This document shows, in pieces, positions 11,322-23,841 of a stretch of 64,000 bases of DNA. The stretch is taken from NCBI GenBank assembly GCA_963995505.1, contig OZ023196.1, positions 10,475,106-10,539,105 on the forward strand. The letters are read 5' to 3'. Numbering within the stretch: position 1 is the first letter of the stretch; the number at the start of each line of letters is the position of its first letter. The DNA is from Hypericum androsaemum. Lineage: Eukaryota > Streptophyta > Magnoliopsida > Malpighiales > Hypericaceae. The position numbers and the translations under genes were made by a program. The notes beneath the pieces were generated by a model, which did no database searches, was not told the origin of the DNA, and saw only the letters and a list, made by a program, of their open reading frames with translations.

Positions 11322-12127
11322 TAAAAATATATGTACCATGAGTTACGTGATGATAGTGTGCACAAGTAGGCACGTAAACAATAAAGAAGACAAAAACCAT
11401 ATCAATGTCTAGCCTAGTCCAGATTCATTCATTCGGATCCATGAAAGTTGGTCTCATTTTTTAATTTAAATTTTACGAATATAAAAGATATTATTAAAAA
11501 TTATTTTATAAAATAGGACTTGATAATAGTGAATCTCGAATACTAAAATTTGAAAAAACATTCATTCCGGTCCTTTAAATATAATAAAAGCTTTGCTTCT
11601 TCGTAATACCAGATTTTAGTCAATGAAAAGAAAGAGCATATTTCTCTTTAATCATTACTCTATTATATTCTATATGTTTTTCTTTTTCATTGACGTTATT
11701 TACATCTCACATCTTATGCTCCTCATTTTAAGTTTTTCTTGCATAAATTTTATTTTCTCGTGTACAATCCAGAATTTTCCAGAAAATAAACATGGATTAC
11801 ATGGATGTGAAAAGAAAGAAATTGCTAATAAAAATACTGATTTTTTATATGGTCTGGTTTGCTTCTATTTCGGAAACTGGCTTTCTTACGAACCATATCC
11901 TTAAAGTAAACATATTTGATATATTGTATGTGATTTATCTTGATCCCGTGGTTAATTGTTGGTTTCTCATAATCAATCCGCACACCAAATCATTTACGGT
12001 TTTCATAAGCAAAGTAGAAGTTGTTCACCCCGCATGTTGCCACATTCAGGATTTTCTATATGTTCTAACATCTCCCATGCATGAGAAAAATTTAGATGCA
12101 TACAACAGAATGCCACTAGTGAATAAT

Positions 12128-12182
12128 GGTATACCACGAGGTGGACATTGGTATACTACGAGGTGAACACAGGTATACCATG
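12128..12182 (+). repeat. Short tandem repeat, about 22-24 bp, 3 copies
   Basis: Three variants of GGTATACCACGAGGTGAACA follow one another. Confidence 0.7.
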
Positions 12183-12387
12183 ATACACGAATTTGTACAA
12201 CATGCTTTTCAGAAACTATACATTGTAATAACTGCAAAAACTATAATTACCCCATGAAATTGAATTATCCCTCATTTGTTGATCGACCAACTGTCTCTAC
12301 AAACTAACTTTACGGAATATCACAGATACATTCTATGCATTGAATACAATTACTCTCTCTCGTCTGAGAGAAAGGAGAAGTCGTTTT

Positions 12388-12536
12388 GTAAGTTAACTAA
12401 CCTTCTAGAGAGAGATTCACTAACCTTCTGTTATAATGGAATCACTTCTAATGTCTACGGTCGCTGAGTTAACTAACCTTCTAGAGATAGAGATTCACGC
12501 ATCTTATGTTCGAATGGAATCACTTCCGGTGTCCAA
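12388..12536 (+). repeat. Tandem duplication of about 75 bp
   Basis: AGTTAACTAACCTTCTAGAG begins both halves, and both end with AATGGAATCACTTC plus a few matching bases. Divergence is about 15 percent by eye. Confidence 0.75.
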
Positions 12537-13149
12537 GTTCCTTGTTCTAAGCATCTCGTCTTGCTCCTTTTTAAGAGCTCTTTTTTAATGTAGTCTCTGA
12601 TATTACAAGTTTGTTATTTAATGTGTATGGCCCATTCACCTAAATCGTGTGGTATTGTCGGGCTTATTCCGGACCCAATTTGAGCTCGTAAAAAATAAAC
12701 CACAATTTCATTTTTCTTAATATAACATATTCTAATCTTACAATAATTACATAAATTCTTGTCCAAGATTATCTTGAACCTGATTAATTAAAATTTGATT
12801 TTCTATATATATTTTTCCTTTCCCAGATGACTAACCAACAAAATACCAAAATATTAAAATATTGGATCTTGCAAATTTGCTATCATGTACACATTTTATG
12901 AGTTCTATCCGAGTAATATATTTTAATGACATCAAAAATCTCTCTAAGAAGAAAAATGGTTTGTGTACTTAGAATAAAAACTTCAATTGATCTAAGTATT
13001 TTGTTCGTATGGTGTAGACCTTTTCTGAAGTCACTATGGTGACATTGACATTTTATTTTTGGTAAGGCATTGTTTTTATTACATTAAACATGACAACTGG
13101 AGCAAGTACTTAAGTGGAACACCTGCCAAAAACAAGCATAAATGTAATA

Positions 13150-13439
13150 GCATTCTTCTGTTCTATTCCCTCTCATATTCCTTCCCACAGCCAAACCAGA
13201 GGCAGCAAGAGGAACAAATTTTGGATTCCCTTTAAGGTCTAATTGAATCTCCCTTTATCACTTTCCATTTCATTCCAATTATAACCATAATTGCTGTATG
13301 GAAATCTTAGATTCCAATAAAAAGAGAAAAACCCCATTTTGGAAATGTTCAAATATCATCATTAAATTCTGTTAATAACTTGTTATAATGGTTATTGGCA
13401 GGTGGTCTTGAGCAACAAGAGAAACAGAGTACCACAAAG
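13150..13439 (+). promoter_or_regulatory. Probable 5' UTR with intron of the transporter gene
   Basis: A plausible non-coding exon ends near 13240 (CTTTAAG before GTCTAA). An acceptor TTGGCAG at 13394-13400 precedes GTGGTCTTGAGC, which leads into the ATG at 13440. The assignment rests on splice-like signals only. Confidence 0.4.
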
Positions 13440-16400
13440 ATGAACAACTCTGCATCAGAACAGAGCTTTTACATAGACAGTGAAGAAGATGAGGAGAAGG
13501 AGGTCAAAAGAGACCGCGGCAACGGCGAAGAGGACGCCAGGAACGAATCAGATTCCGATGAGTCGTTCTCCGGTGACCGGCAACATGCCAGCTCTTACAA
13601 TCCTTCTTGGCCTCAGAGCTACAGGTCCATCTCCATTCTGTTATCTCCCCTTCCCCTGTTTTCTTCCTCTGTTTTTCCCCTGCTAATATTGTGCTTTTGC
13701 TTCCCTTGTTTGGACCCATTTCAGGCAATCCATTGATCTATATAGCAGCGTACCATCTCCGAGCATCAACTTCCTAGGGACCCCGTCAAGGATCGGGAGC
13801 TCTTTCCTTTCCTCTTCGCTCATTAAAAGGCAGCACACACCAGAGTCGCTTCCCTCTGCTGCTAGGCCTCTATTGCATAAACCCGAAGAAGAGCGAGTCC
13901 CGCCACACCGTCGTAGCTCTCATGGATTGCTTCCACCTCCGCATCGTCGTAGCTCTCATGGCTTGCTGCCGCCTCTCCCGACGCGACGGACTTCCATCGT
14001 GAAAGATGAGCACGGCGTTTCCCACGAGATTCCCCTCCCTCGCCAGAGCTCCTACGGACAAGCTGTGCTAAATGGTTAGAACATACATTCTTCTGTTTCT
14101 ATGTTTTGTTTAGAGTTTACCACTTTTTGTTAATTTAGTGGCCACCCTGGCCATTGAGTGTGTGCGCAAATGAGAGGTCCGAGGTATTGAACCTCGGACC
14201 TCCTCGAGTAGGAGGGACGATGCCAATCCGACTATCCTATGGTTGATATCCTTTACATATAGTCCGAGAGTACTTACGTCTCCCCATCTTGTTGAAGATT
14301 GATTGAACTTTGTCTCAGATCTCACTATGTTTATTAGTACTCCAACTTCTACCACAGAAAAACTCAAAATCACTTGAAAAGATCCCATTAACTTTCCAAC
14401 CTTCAAATCCTATTGAGCATTTTAGTGCAAAACCTCATTAGTGCAATATTCCTTGTTGGACTAAAAAGTTTAGGGACCACATGTCTTAGAATTCCCTTCA
14501 TGTGAGTACTGTTCCTGTCTCAAAAAAGGCCCACAATTTTTTGTTAACTGTCTAGTTATTGCTTTAGTGCACCTAATAATGATTAGAGAAATTCATTCTC
14601 TCCTTGAAAAGAACCTATGAGGTCCTTTTTAAAATTAAAAAAGGAGCAAAACTAATCTTTTGTCTTCCACAATTAGGGTACTTAATGCATCAATTGGGAG
14701 AAAAGTGTTGATCCAACTTCAACTAGAGCTAATTTTGATCCAACTTCAACTTAAAAGGAGGAGCTATCCTTTGTGGGGTCTGATCAAAATTAGATCCACG
14801 TGAGCTGTCTCTTGAGTATGCTTAAATACTAAATAGTACATTTGCATTTTGTCTTGTGGCTCCACTAGCCATCTTAGGATTAGTACCACAACGACCTAGT
14901 CTTCTTGTATGGGGGACCACATGAAGCAATCATGTAATTGCTACAACGGCCAAGTCTCTCCTACCCGAGAAAATATTTTTTTTATTTTCGATATTTATTT
15001 GGACCCGGAAAATATTTTTATTTTGATTTAGCTTGACACAACATGTTCAGGGCCAAACAGATTGCATCAACTTGTATATAAACATCACATGTCATGCCTT
15101 CAAATTTTGAGGACGTTTTTTCTTTTATTGGTTGTGTTTGTCTTTAGCAAATTAATATACCATACTTAATGGGCAACGAAATGGCAGAATATTTTTATTA
15201 TGGGACTTGTTTGTTATCACATGGTGCACATGAAGAAGCCTTAGTAACAACAAAAACATCTGCCTCATGTTTCATGTGTACTCTGGCGTCCATGTCTTAT
15301 TTCTTGCCTTTAAGTTGTTGTCTAATAATCCTTTTGATTTGGAGAAACGTTAAAGAATTTTTGATTCAAGCCTTACAATGTTCGACTCTTCGGAAGCTCA
15401 GAAAACAACAGTGGTGAGGTGCATATTGTTTCGGATCAACTGCATCGTAATCTCGTCATTGTAATGATGTTGCAGGCATGAATGTTCTATGCGGGGTTGG
15501 AATTTTGTCCACTCCATTTGCAGCTAAAGAAGGGGGATGGATTGGTCTATCTATTCTGATAATATTTGCAGTGCTCTCTTTCTACACTGGAATGCTCTTG
15601 CGCTACTGCTTGGATAGCCAACCAGGCCTTGAAACATACCCTGACATTGGCCAAGCTGCCTTCGGTACCGCAGGCCGGATCGCCATCTCGGTAAAGTTCA
15701 TACAATAGCAGATGATATGAAAATGAATGTGTTATGAACTTGTTGCTCAATAGTATCTGAATGGCTACTAACGTTATCTATTTTGCTGCTGTCTGCAGAT
15801 TGTATTGTACGTTGAATTGTATGTAAGTATGGCTTCCTTTCCTTGTAATATTTTTTCGGGTAACCTCTGATTATTTAAAGTCGAGTACTTTCGTTTGTTT
15901 AATTACTCAACATGGCACCACATGCTGGATTTACGTACCTCACCGGAAGATTTTTGGGTCCCAGAGAGTGGATCATATTGATTAAGAACCAATTAGTTGT
16001 CTTTTGGACTGTATCTCTACATGTTTGCCAATTTGGTTTTTACTTATTTTCATATCATGTGATAGACCATAATAATGTGATGAATTCCATATATACCGGC
16101 TGGTTTAAAGTTGTTATTGTTCAGACGAAGCTTCTTGTTTCTTGTTTGCTAAGGTTAATATGAAAATTACAGAGCTTAAGACCTCAAAAAGGTAATATTG
16201 ACATAATCTAATTAAAAATATGTGATCAAACCATTGTTTTGAAAAACGCGGTCTGACTGCCTTGGACCGCCACCCAACATTATAGATGGTTCATTTTTAT
16301 ATCAAAATTCGAAAACAGTTGGACCGACCGGTCCAGATCTGAAAAATAATTTTATAAATTTTGTTAAATTAAAAATAGTTTAATTATGATTTTAATACTT

Positions 16401-18188
16401 AAAATAATTTATTTTGCAACAAAATTAGATGATAATCAAAATTATTTAACATTAAAATGTTAAATATAATAAACAATAGATTTATCTAAATTCTATATTT
16501 TCTAACTAGCGGTCAAATCGGTTAGACCATGATCCGAAGAGTAGATTGGTTCGCTCTCCGGCCCATTTTAAAAAAATTGCTCTTAACTGGTCTAACAATT
16601 ATTCAGTGCTCACAGTTGCCTGGCTGATGCATAGGTAGACTTCTTAAGGTTTTAGATCTATGAAGATTTAAAAGTGGTGGTCACATTAGCATCAAGTTTA
16701 TTCTTCTTCATATGCAGGCTTGTTGCGTAGAATACATCATTTTGGAGAGTGACAACTTATCCTCATTGTTCCCAAACGCCCATTTGAGTTTGGGAGCATT
16801 CGAGTTGAACTCTCACCGATTGTTCGCCTTGATGACGGCTCTTGCGGTTCTTCCAACGGTGTGGCTCCGAGACCTTAGCGTCCTTAGTTACATATCAGGT
16901 GATCGTAGTTATGATGATCAGTTCGACGTTTCGAATGCCTTTGTTTCTGCAAAATTTTACTTGCTCACAGAAAATGGTTCCTCTGCTTAACTTTGAACTT
17001 GCAGCTGGAGGTGTAGTGGCATCTGTCTTGGTAGTCTTGTGCTTGTTCTGGGCTGGTTTGGTTGATCAAGTTGGCATCCACAGCCAAGGTACCATGTTGA
17101 ACCTTGGAACCCTCCCGGTTGCTCTCGGTCTGTATGGCTATTGTTACTCGGGGCACGCTGTCTTCCCGAATATCTATACGTCAATGGCGAAACCTAGTCA
17201 GTACCCTACATTTCTCTTGACATGGTAACTTCGCATAAACTCAACACAGTTATGAAGTTAGTTGTTCAGTATTCTAAGTCTCTTATACTTGTTTCTTCGT
17301 GAATGCAGCTTTGGTATATGCACGGTGATGTACGCCGGAGTTGCAGTAATGGGATACACAATGTTTGGAGAATCGACAGAGTCCCAATTCACCCTTAACT
17401 TGCCAAAAGATCTGATAGCCACAAAGATCGCGGTGTGGACTACGGTAAAGTCTTCGACTTCTTTTACAGTTCAAACTTTCGCAACGGATCGAATCCTGGC
17501 CAAGTTTATGCAACAGAGCTAACAGCATTTCCCCTCTGCAATGCAGGTAGTAAACCCGCTAACCAAATACGCTCTGACCATGTCCCCAGTAGCGCTGAGT
17601 CTGGAGGAGTTGATACCATCCAACCACATGAAGTCCCACTTTTATGCAATCGGCATTAGGACAGCACTTGTAGTTTCTACTTTGTTCGTTGGTCTCTCTG
17701 TCCCATTTTTCGGTTAGTACTTCCTCTGTTTTTCGCGCTCGAATGTGTTTTCTGCAGATCACCATGAAATCCGACCTACTGAACAATAATCTGTCTATCC
17801 TTGTCTCAGGCCTGGTCATGTCACTGATCGGATCCCTCCTCACAATGCTTGTGGTAGGTTTTCCTGTCTTATAGACACACTCGCCACATCATTTTGGTTG
17901 CCAGAGCAACGCGTTTAACCCGACAACTTCTGTTGCTGCAGACTTTGATACTTCCATGTGCTTGCTACCTGAGAATCTTGAAGGGCAAAATCACCCCTTT
18001 ACAGGTTAAGTTGAACCAAATCTAATGGCAAAGACTTGATAACTTGTGGTTTTCTCACCAACACTTCTTCTCCAACATTGTTCTTGTAGGTCGGGCTTTG
18101 CGTCGTCGTGATTACCGTAGGAGTGGTTTCATCATCGTTCGGAACCTATTCCGCCCTATCCAAAATCATTGATAACCTGAGTAGCTGA
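13440..18188 (+). CDS. Vacuolar amino-acid transporter, AVT1 type (AAAP family)
   Basis: This is a proton-coupled amino-acid transporter of the AAAP/AVT1 group, which moves neutral amino acids across the vacuolar membrane. Coding exons are 13440-13624, 13725-14074, 15476-15690, 15799-15822, 16718-16898, 17005-17224, 17309-17444, 17547-17712, 17810-17853, 17942-18004 and 18090-18188. Every junction has GT-AG and phases agree, giving 560 residues, close to the family's usual 550. Residues 1-178 are a cytosolic tail: an acidic Ser/Asp/Glu stretch, then a basic, proline-rich part. The first membrane segment carries the family signature NVLCGVGILSTPFA (about 180-193). About ten further hydrophobic segments follow, including VMYAGVAVMGYTMFGE and LVMSLIGSLLTMLV. 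Exon 4 is only 24 nt. An in-frame 36-bp duplication lies in exon 2. The gene ends about 610 bp from the convergent zinc-ribbon gene. The AVT1A-J subtype cannot be fixed by eye; the AVT1B/C/D branch seems likeliest. Confidence 0.93.
13900..13971 (+). repeat. In-frame 36-bp tandem duplication in exon 2
   Basis: Codons 121-132 and 133-144 of the transporter both encode PPHRRSSHGLLP. The nucleotide copies differ at only a few positions. It sits in the cytosolic N-terminal tail, where length change is likely tolerated. Confidence 0.9.
14125..14275 (-). mobile_element. Possible tRNA-derived SINE in intron 2
   Basis: Read on the minus strand, TAGTCGGATTGGCATC resembles a pol III A box. About 35 bases later GAGGTTCAATACC resembles a B box (GGTTCAANNCC). 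A strong hairpin (GAGGTCCGAGG paired with CCTCGGACCTC) surrounds the B box. I could not identify target duplications, so it may instead be a fragment of another repeat. Confidence 0.4.
16231..16630. repeat. hAT-type repeat fragment in the large intron
   Basis: The start reads CATTGTTTTGAAAAACGCGG, matching the end of the hAT element at 23706, and GGACCGACCGGTCC-type motifs follow. It lies inside the intron between coding exons 4 and 5 (15823-16717). The far end is unclear. Confidence 0.5.
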
Positions 18189-18800
18189 AGTATAATGTTG
18201 TGATGGGATCCCCACTATATCTGGTCTTTTTAGCAGGTTACAACCCCCTCTAGTGGATGTTGGTGGAATGGATTTTACTCTTGGAGACAGTTTGGCATTC
18301 TTTTTGCCAGCTTTGTGCTTCTCTATATAATAGTTATAATAGTCATGCGTATTCCACAAAGACAATAAAGTACTAAGATCATGAACATAGCAGAGAAAAC
18401 GATGGAATCCGTCGACTCCGGCATCAAGAGTATGGTTGTTGATGAAACAGCTCCTAATGTTTTCATTCAATGGGCGGACGGTCCAGATAAAATTTTGATA
18501 TCTATACAACTGAAATCTACATCCGATAAACCTAGAATGATCATATCCGACCAAAGTACGCAAATGCACGCTACTCGTGTAACTGCACAACAGAATTGAT
18601 TATGGCACCTCTACCATAAGCATTTGACCTAGGAGTCACTTGTTGAACTTAAAGTCATACATTAGATTGTGACCAAGGAAACCATGAATACACTAACTTA
18701 AACTAATTCATTCATATACTGATATACATGCAAGGCAGGACCAGAAATCAAAGAGCAAATGTAAAAATATGTTGAACAAAGTCAACTACAACAGAACCTG
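18189..18800. other. Convergent intergenic region (shared 3' ends)
   Basis: This holds the 3' UTR of the transporter and that of the zinc-ribbon gene. Open frames here (18156-18590 minus, 18381-18599 plus) are shadows with no family resemblance. Confidence 0.5.
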
Positions 18801-21800
18801 TCACATTCCAAGACGTTTTGCGCCGCATTCTGAACAGAATTTGGACGTTTCTCTTAAATATTGGGCGCCACATTCATCACAGAACTTTGCAGGGCTTGTA
18901 GGCTGTAATCTCAAGAAAAAAGGAAGAAAGAAGCAAGCTTAGTCAGTTTTTTGCAACATCTCAATCTCCATCAACCTTGTCTTTCACAAGCAACTGTGGA
19001 TGGAATAGAACCGAGAAAATGAATATCGAAGGATTGCATTTATTTTGGTTGAAAAGGAATTTGATTTAGTTTATTGGCAAGCATTTCCTCAATAACAAAT
19101 ATCTTTCCTTCTTAGTTCCATCATCCTGCTTTGCACCTAGACTATAAGCTACAGTAGAAGACGTTTATTAAGAATATAAACCAATGCATGCCTGCTAGAT
19201 GAATGCAGAAAAAGAACACTTACCATTAAATGCAACCGTCCACTAATGTGCCCCCCAGTTATTGGTTGTAGGTACCCCATGTTTTGAGAAATTGTAGGAG
19301 AGTGGCCAGAATGAGAAAGGTCGGACAGCGGGGAAGATGTCACACAGGAATGACTATGGGAGTAGTGGGGCGCAGCTTGATTATGATGAAGTGGTGAGTG
19401 ATGATTTTGGTGAATCGGGTGAAACTGAGCTTGACGCGGTAACTGTTGAACTTCCTGCTTTGAAGGTGTTGATTGTGGGTCCTGCGGCTGCAAGAAATGA
19501 AGGAATGAAAACAGACATGTAAGACGGTGGTTAAAAAATATCATGATTACTATGCCGAAGGAGCAGAACATTGCAAACACATGAGAAGCTACGTTTCTAC
19601 ATGATTGGAGCAAGAGTAAAATTAAAATGGGTATCAAGCCAAACAGCATCTCATTCTGTTGTGGAGAAAATCCGACTCGTGGAGCACAAAATTCAACCAT
19701 GAAGTGGTACTTGAATTCCCTTCCGGTGTCGTCATGAAAGTATGCAAGTGCATATAAGCCTCATAAGGTTAAAGGTGAAGCACAGACACCAAGAACGACG
19801 ACATGCCTAACTCTTTCTCCTGTCCACTAGGATAGAATGCAACAGGAGACTGAATCCTGGAAATAATGGACTATGTAACAGTAGGTCTCAGGACAACAAA
19901 TAGTATGAATTAAGAGCCCGGAACAACGAAGCAGTCTATCTTCGGGAACAAAGTCAAAACAGGTAAACATAGTTGAGTGCATTGGGATAGATAAGGTGAT
20001 ATGGAGTATATCATACCTGAAAGGAAAAAAGATCATATTACAAAAAAGGAAAGCTTTAGTTTCAGCATGGGGAATTTGAATAAGATACGATTGAGACTGT
20101 TCGAATATCCTAGTAACAAGATGTGAGAAAACTAATAAGAATTGCCGATATGTAACCTACCAGAATCTACAGCAAGGTTAAAAATATTATACTTCAAACA
20201 TCAACTCAAGCATTAGCAATCAGTTAAATGGCAACTTTACAAATGACCTGAGATTGCAAAAGTATTGATCTTTCTGCAACAGAACAACATATCATCCAAA
20301 CAAGCATCAGAGGAAGTCAAACTTACAGGTAAACTACAAACATTAGACCCAACACGCCTATACTTGTGCCTGGGAGAGTAGAATTTATAGTCACTCGCTG
20401 TGATGGATACTTCATTTCGACCGGTCAATCGTTTGAACCTGAAATGTAACCTTAAAGGGTTCAAAACATTCCACACAAGCCCCATCTTGAAATTACCCAA
20501 GAAATAAATGGTCAACAAAGGTCTCATGCTAACATAAAGTTACAAATAGCCTAGCTAGTTAGTCAATGCAGTGAAATAGTCATTCTCCTGTGGGGTGTTC
20601 CACAATATCCATGACCAGCTATAATCTCATGTTGTGTCCCCTTATATCCTCCTTAGATAAACATGTAAGAAAAGAAATAGTTGTCACAAAATATTGAGGA
20701 CTGAAAAAGCAAAAATCAGCACCAAAAGGATACTTCTCTAATTACCATTCCGCATCTTCAATGGGCATGTTATTTGGTTTCTCAACAATATCCAAACCAT
20801 TGACGACCACAAAACGAACTCTCTTCTCTTCTTGTATTACCAACTCCGGAAACCTTGTTCTTGTTTCTAGAGAAGTTGCCAGTTCTCTTCTTCTAAATAC
20901 GCAAGAACCTGAATGGAAAGAATTAGCTAGAGTCAGTTGGCCAAGGATATTTTGATGCACTAGAGGGAATAAAATGATGTCACTGTATCACATATCTAGT
21001 GAACACCTACATATTGCATTGCGGTGCCTTAAAGACTATTAATCATGAGATCAAAAAGGAGAGTACTTAAATCATTGCACTTAAACATTGTTAGAAGAAG
21101 GCTCTGTACCCTTTTTTGGATATTTCTTGGAAATTTTTCTGTACAAACCACCAGCTGCTTCAAGTGCTACTCCAATGGTCTTATCGCGAACTCCACTCAG
21201 AGAGTCAAGTCTCGAATTGACATCATTGACAAGAGTTTCATACATATTTGCAACATACATTAACGGCAAAGCAAACCTTGGGTCGCCTTCATATTGCAGG
21301 TCTCGATCTTTTCTCTTATTCAATTTATCCGATCCGGAGTGAGAAGCATAGTTGGAATCAGTACCAACAACTTCAACAACATGATCACAGATGAAATGAT
21401 CCACGACTAGTTGCAAAAACCTTGCCCTTGCAGATTCAATTGGCGATATATCTACTCCAGCACACAAGATAAATCGAGATCAACACAACAACGAAAAACT
21501 AGATATGCATAAATGCAACAAAGGGTACAAATCTAGCTGGCACCTTCAATTGTCAATATATCGTAAGAGCACCGCGAAGAACCATCATTACCAACACTAG
21601 ATCGTTCTTCTTCCAGATCGACACTGTGTATTCCTAATGAGTTCCCGAACGGTTCGTGCAAGCAATCCTGGAAATCAACAGCCGAAGCAAAACCTCACGA
21701 GTCGGGACGATGCATCAAGTTGTAATTGCAATAAAAAGCTAAAACAACCCATTTCAAGCTAAACTAAAGTGAGAGGTCAGGAGTTTAGAGCCTTGCAACA

Positions 21801-22474
21801 TACAAAAAGCAAACTGGTGTAACAAATAGCGAGTGTAACGTAACTGCTTACTATTTTGGCGGTTTTTTTGGTAAATAAAATCTACTTATCAAAAGAACAT
21901 ACAAAAAGCAATAACAGGCTAACGGTTCCGGAGAAACGAATACTAGTCATAGATTTGATCGGAAAATTTTTAACAGTATGTCTGGATGGACCGCATAATT
22001 AATGGACTAAGAAATGGGAAATGTATAGCAAAATTTAGGAAGAAGGAGGAATTAAATCTAATTTAGTCCCTATTTCCTCTATACAAAAATAGTTTTACAT
22101 TACCAACAGTAGTTGCGCTTGGTTCAAGCCCGTAAAATAGGATCCGACAGTGCCCGACTCTGAGTACGAGATTCGACTAAAAAAAAATCGTGTTACATTT
22201 AACATCGAGAGCTGAATTAATTAGTAAGTGAATTTCAGCTAATTTTCAAGTAAAACATTGCAAGAAATAGCAGGAATGGGAAATTCAACTTGAAGAGCGA
22301 GTGTCGAGGGCGGCGTACAACGGGATCGGAGCAGTCGTCGGGGGCGGGGACGTCGGGGAGGGAGGCGGGGGAGCCGACGGCGTTGAGATCGTGAAGGGAG
22401 GCGGAGCCGATGAAGGAGGCGGCGGCGGCGGATCTCACGGCGTCGTAGTGCTGCACCGGAACCCCACTCCTCAT
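18801..22474 (-). CDS. Conserved plant protein with C-terminal double CxxC zinc ribbon
   Basis: Coding exons in gene order are 22474-22322, 21667-21544, 21454-21110, 20908-20746, 20438-20327, 19487-19224 and 18902-18801, giving 420 residues with consistent phases. The first donor (GATCCC before GTTGTAC) is weak and the least certain. The central part (LPLMYVANMYETLVNDVNSR and GVALEAAGGLYRKISKKYPK) is the most conserved-looking region. A basic segment with FPELVIQEEKRVRFVVVNGL follows, then a His/Gln/Ser-rich low-complexity stretch. The C-terminus has two knuckles, CDEC and CSEC (Cys395, 398, 410, 413), suggesting one zinc ion. I recognise this as a plant protein of unknown function but cannot name it. 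It has no signal peptide or membrane segment. The ATG at 22474 follows an upstream GTG in frame; the 5' UTR intron acceptor lies just before it. Confidence 0.8.
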
Positions 22475-22480
22475 CTCCAC

Positions 22481-22770
22481 CTGTCAAATAACAAAAACCA
22501 GAAACGTCTCAGTGACATCGGTGCCAAATGGAAACAGCCGCTTCTTCTTCTTCCTCCTCCTCATGTCAGCGGCCTCGAGGGGCAGTTTGGTCTTTTCCAG
22601 GTAGTGGTGAATGGAGCGGAAAGAGAGGGAGAGAGGGAGGGGGTTTATGAATTGAAAATTGATGGGATCCAAGCCTAGAACCGTACCTGAGGAAAGGAGA
22701 GGCAAGTTTGGAATTCTGATTTAGGAGAGAGAGAGAGAGGGAGTGTGCGAGTATTTCTCCAAACCTAACA
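22481..22770 (-). promoter_or_regulatory. 5' UTR and its intron, zinc-ribbon gene
   Basis: A donor CAG before GTACGG (intron base 22686) and an acceptor ending TTTGACAG (intron base 22481) define a likely 5' UTR intron of 206 bp. The exon above it holds a CT/GA-rich tract at 22720-22745 (CT-rich in gene sense), common in plant leaders. Confidence 0.5.
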
Positions 22771-23697
22771 ACTCATCGTCGGTTCATCTCCGCACCTACT
22801 CTCCCTAACCGGGGTTTTGCTTCTAACTTGTGTTTTTATTTTAATGATTTCTTTTTGAAAAAATTAATTCATCAATTGATTAGTTCCTAAGCCTAAAAAT
22901 ATTATTTAAATTTCTGAAAATAAATTTCATCCAATTTTTTTTAAAGGCCACTATTTTATTTAGAAACAACCATTGACTACCCTTTTTTTTAAGTAGACGA
23001 ATATATTACTCCAAATATCATTGATGCATCCCGCTCCCAAGCTATATTGATTGGACCACAGATTTCTAAAAAAATATTGTATTATTAATTATATTTAATA
23101 TTAAATAATTCTAAATATCATCTAACTTTATTGCAAAGTTTACTATTTACAAGTACAAATTTAAATTTTGATCACTAATCTAACAAACATTAAAAAAAAT
23201 TAAAAGGTAGTTTGATCTAGATCGGACAGTTTGACATATTGGATCGACGGTCAACAGTATCGACCACTGGTCCAACGATCCTCCGGGTTTTGGTATAAAA
23301 GTGACTCGGTCTCAGATCTGGGTCGCTGTCGGACCACATTTAAAACAATGCTAAAATGGCGATATGACACGGGCGGCAAGATGTCAATGGTGCTAACGGC
23401 TCTCTGCCAAAGAGAGAAAAAAAATGAGAGAATTAGAGGTGAGAAAAGATATGAATGAAAGAGGGCAAGATGAAAACAAAAAATCTTAGTTGTTCTAAAA
23501 ATATTTACAATTTCAAAGTTACTCTAAGTAGTCATTAATACTTAATGTAAAATATTAACCATAAATGGAGAAAAAATAGTAATCATAGATTAAAATTTAT
23601 AAAAGACCATAATGTACTTTCTCCCTTCAAAGTTGAACCACCGGCTTCTTTTAAATTTTAGCTTTTATTTTTGAAGGATATTTCTAAATATTAACTG
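22771..23697. other. Intergenic DNA with a degraded repeat
   Basis: Around 23210-23360 the sequence shows GGTCCAACGATCC-like motifs and ends in GGACCACATTTAAAACAATG, resembling the right end of the hAT element listed next. I see no gene. Confidence 0.45.
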
Positions 23698-23705
23698 GAT
23701 ATAAT

Positions 23706-23804
23706 CATTGTTTTCAAAAACGACCCGGAGAGCGACCCGCTTTTCTCTCCGGGTCATGTCTCAACCGGTCCGACCGGTTGGACCGAACCTTGATTATTAT
23801 TAAA

Positions 23805-23841
<37 letters not shown>

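Larger units (their letters stand above)
11320..13140. other. Intergenic DNA upstream of the transporter gene
   Basis: Short open frames at 11623-11904 and 11792-12166 (+) are AT-rich and lysine/isoleucine-rich, with no family resemblance. Two small tandem duplications are listed separately. Nothing else is recognised. Confidence 0.4.

Noticed and set aside
11194..11400. Ile/Tyr repeat protein
   Set aside because: Produced by the TA microsatellite.
11792..12166. Possible small secreted protein (hydrophobic N-terminus)
   Set aside because: The leader-like stretch is AT-driven, no cysteine pattern or family match is seen, and a tandem repeat runs through the 3' end.
19827..20036. Extra exon in the zinc-ribbon gene after a good acceptor at about 20019
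   Set aside because: In the phase set by the upstream exon it would start with an immediate stop; joining 20327 directly to 19487 keeps the frame.
22291..22321. Extending the first zinc-ribbon exon to a donor at AA before GTTGAA
   Set aside because: That junction puts the next exon out of frame with an early stop; the earlier, weaker donor at 22321 keeps phase.
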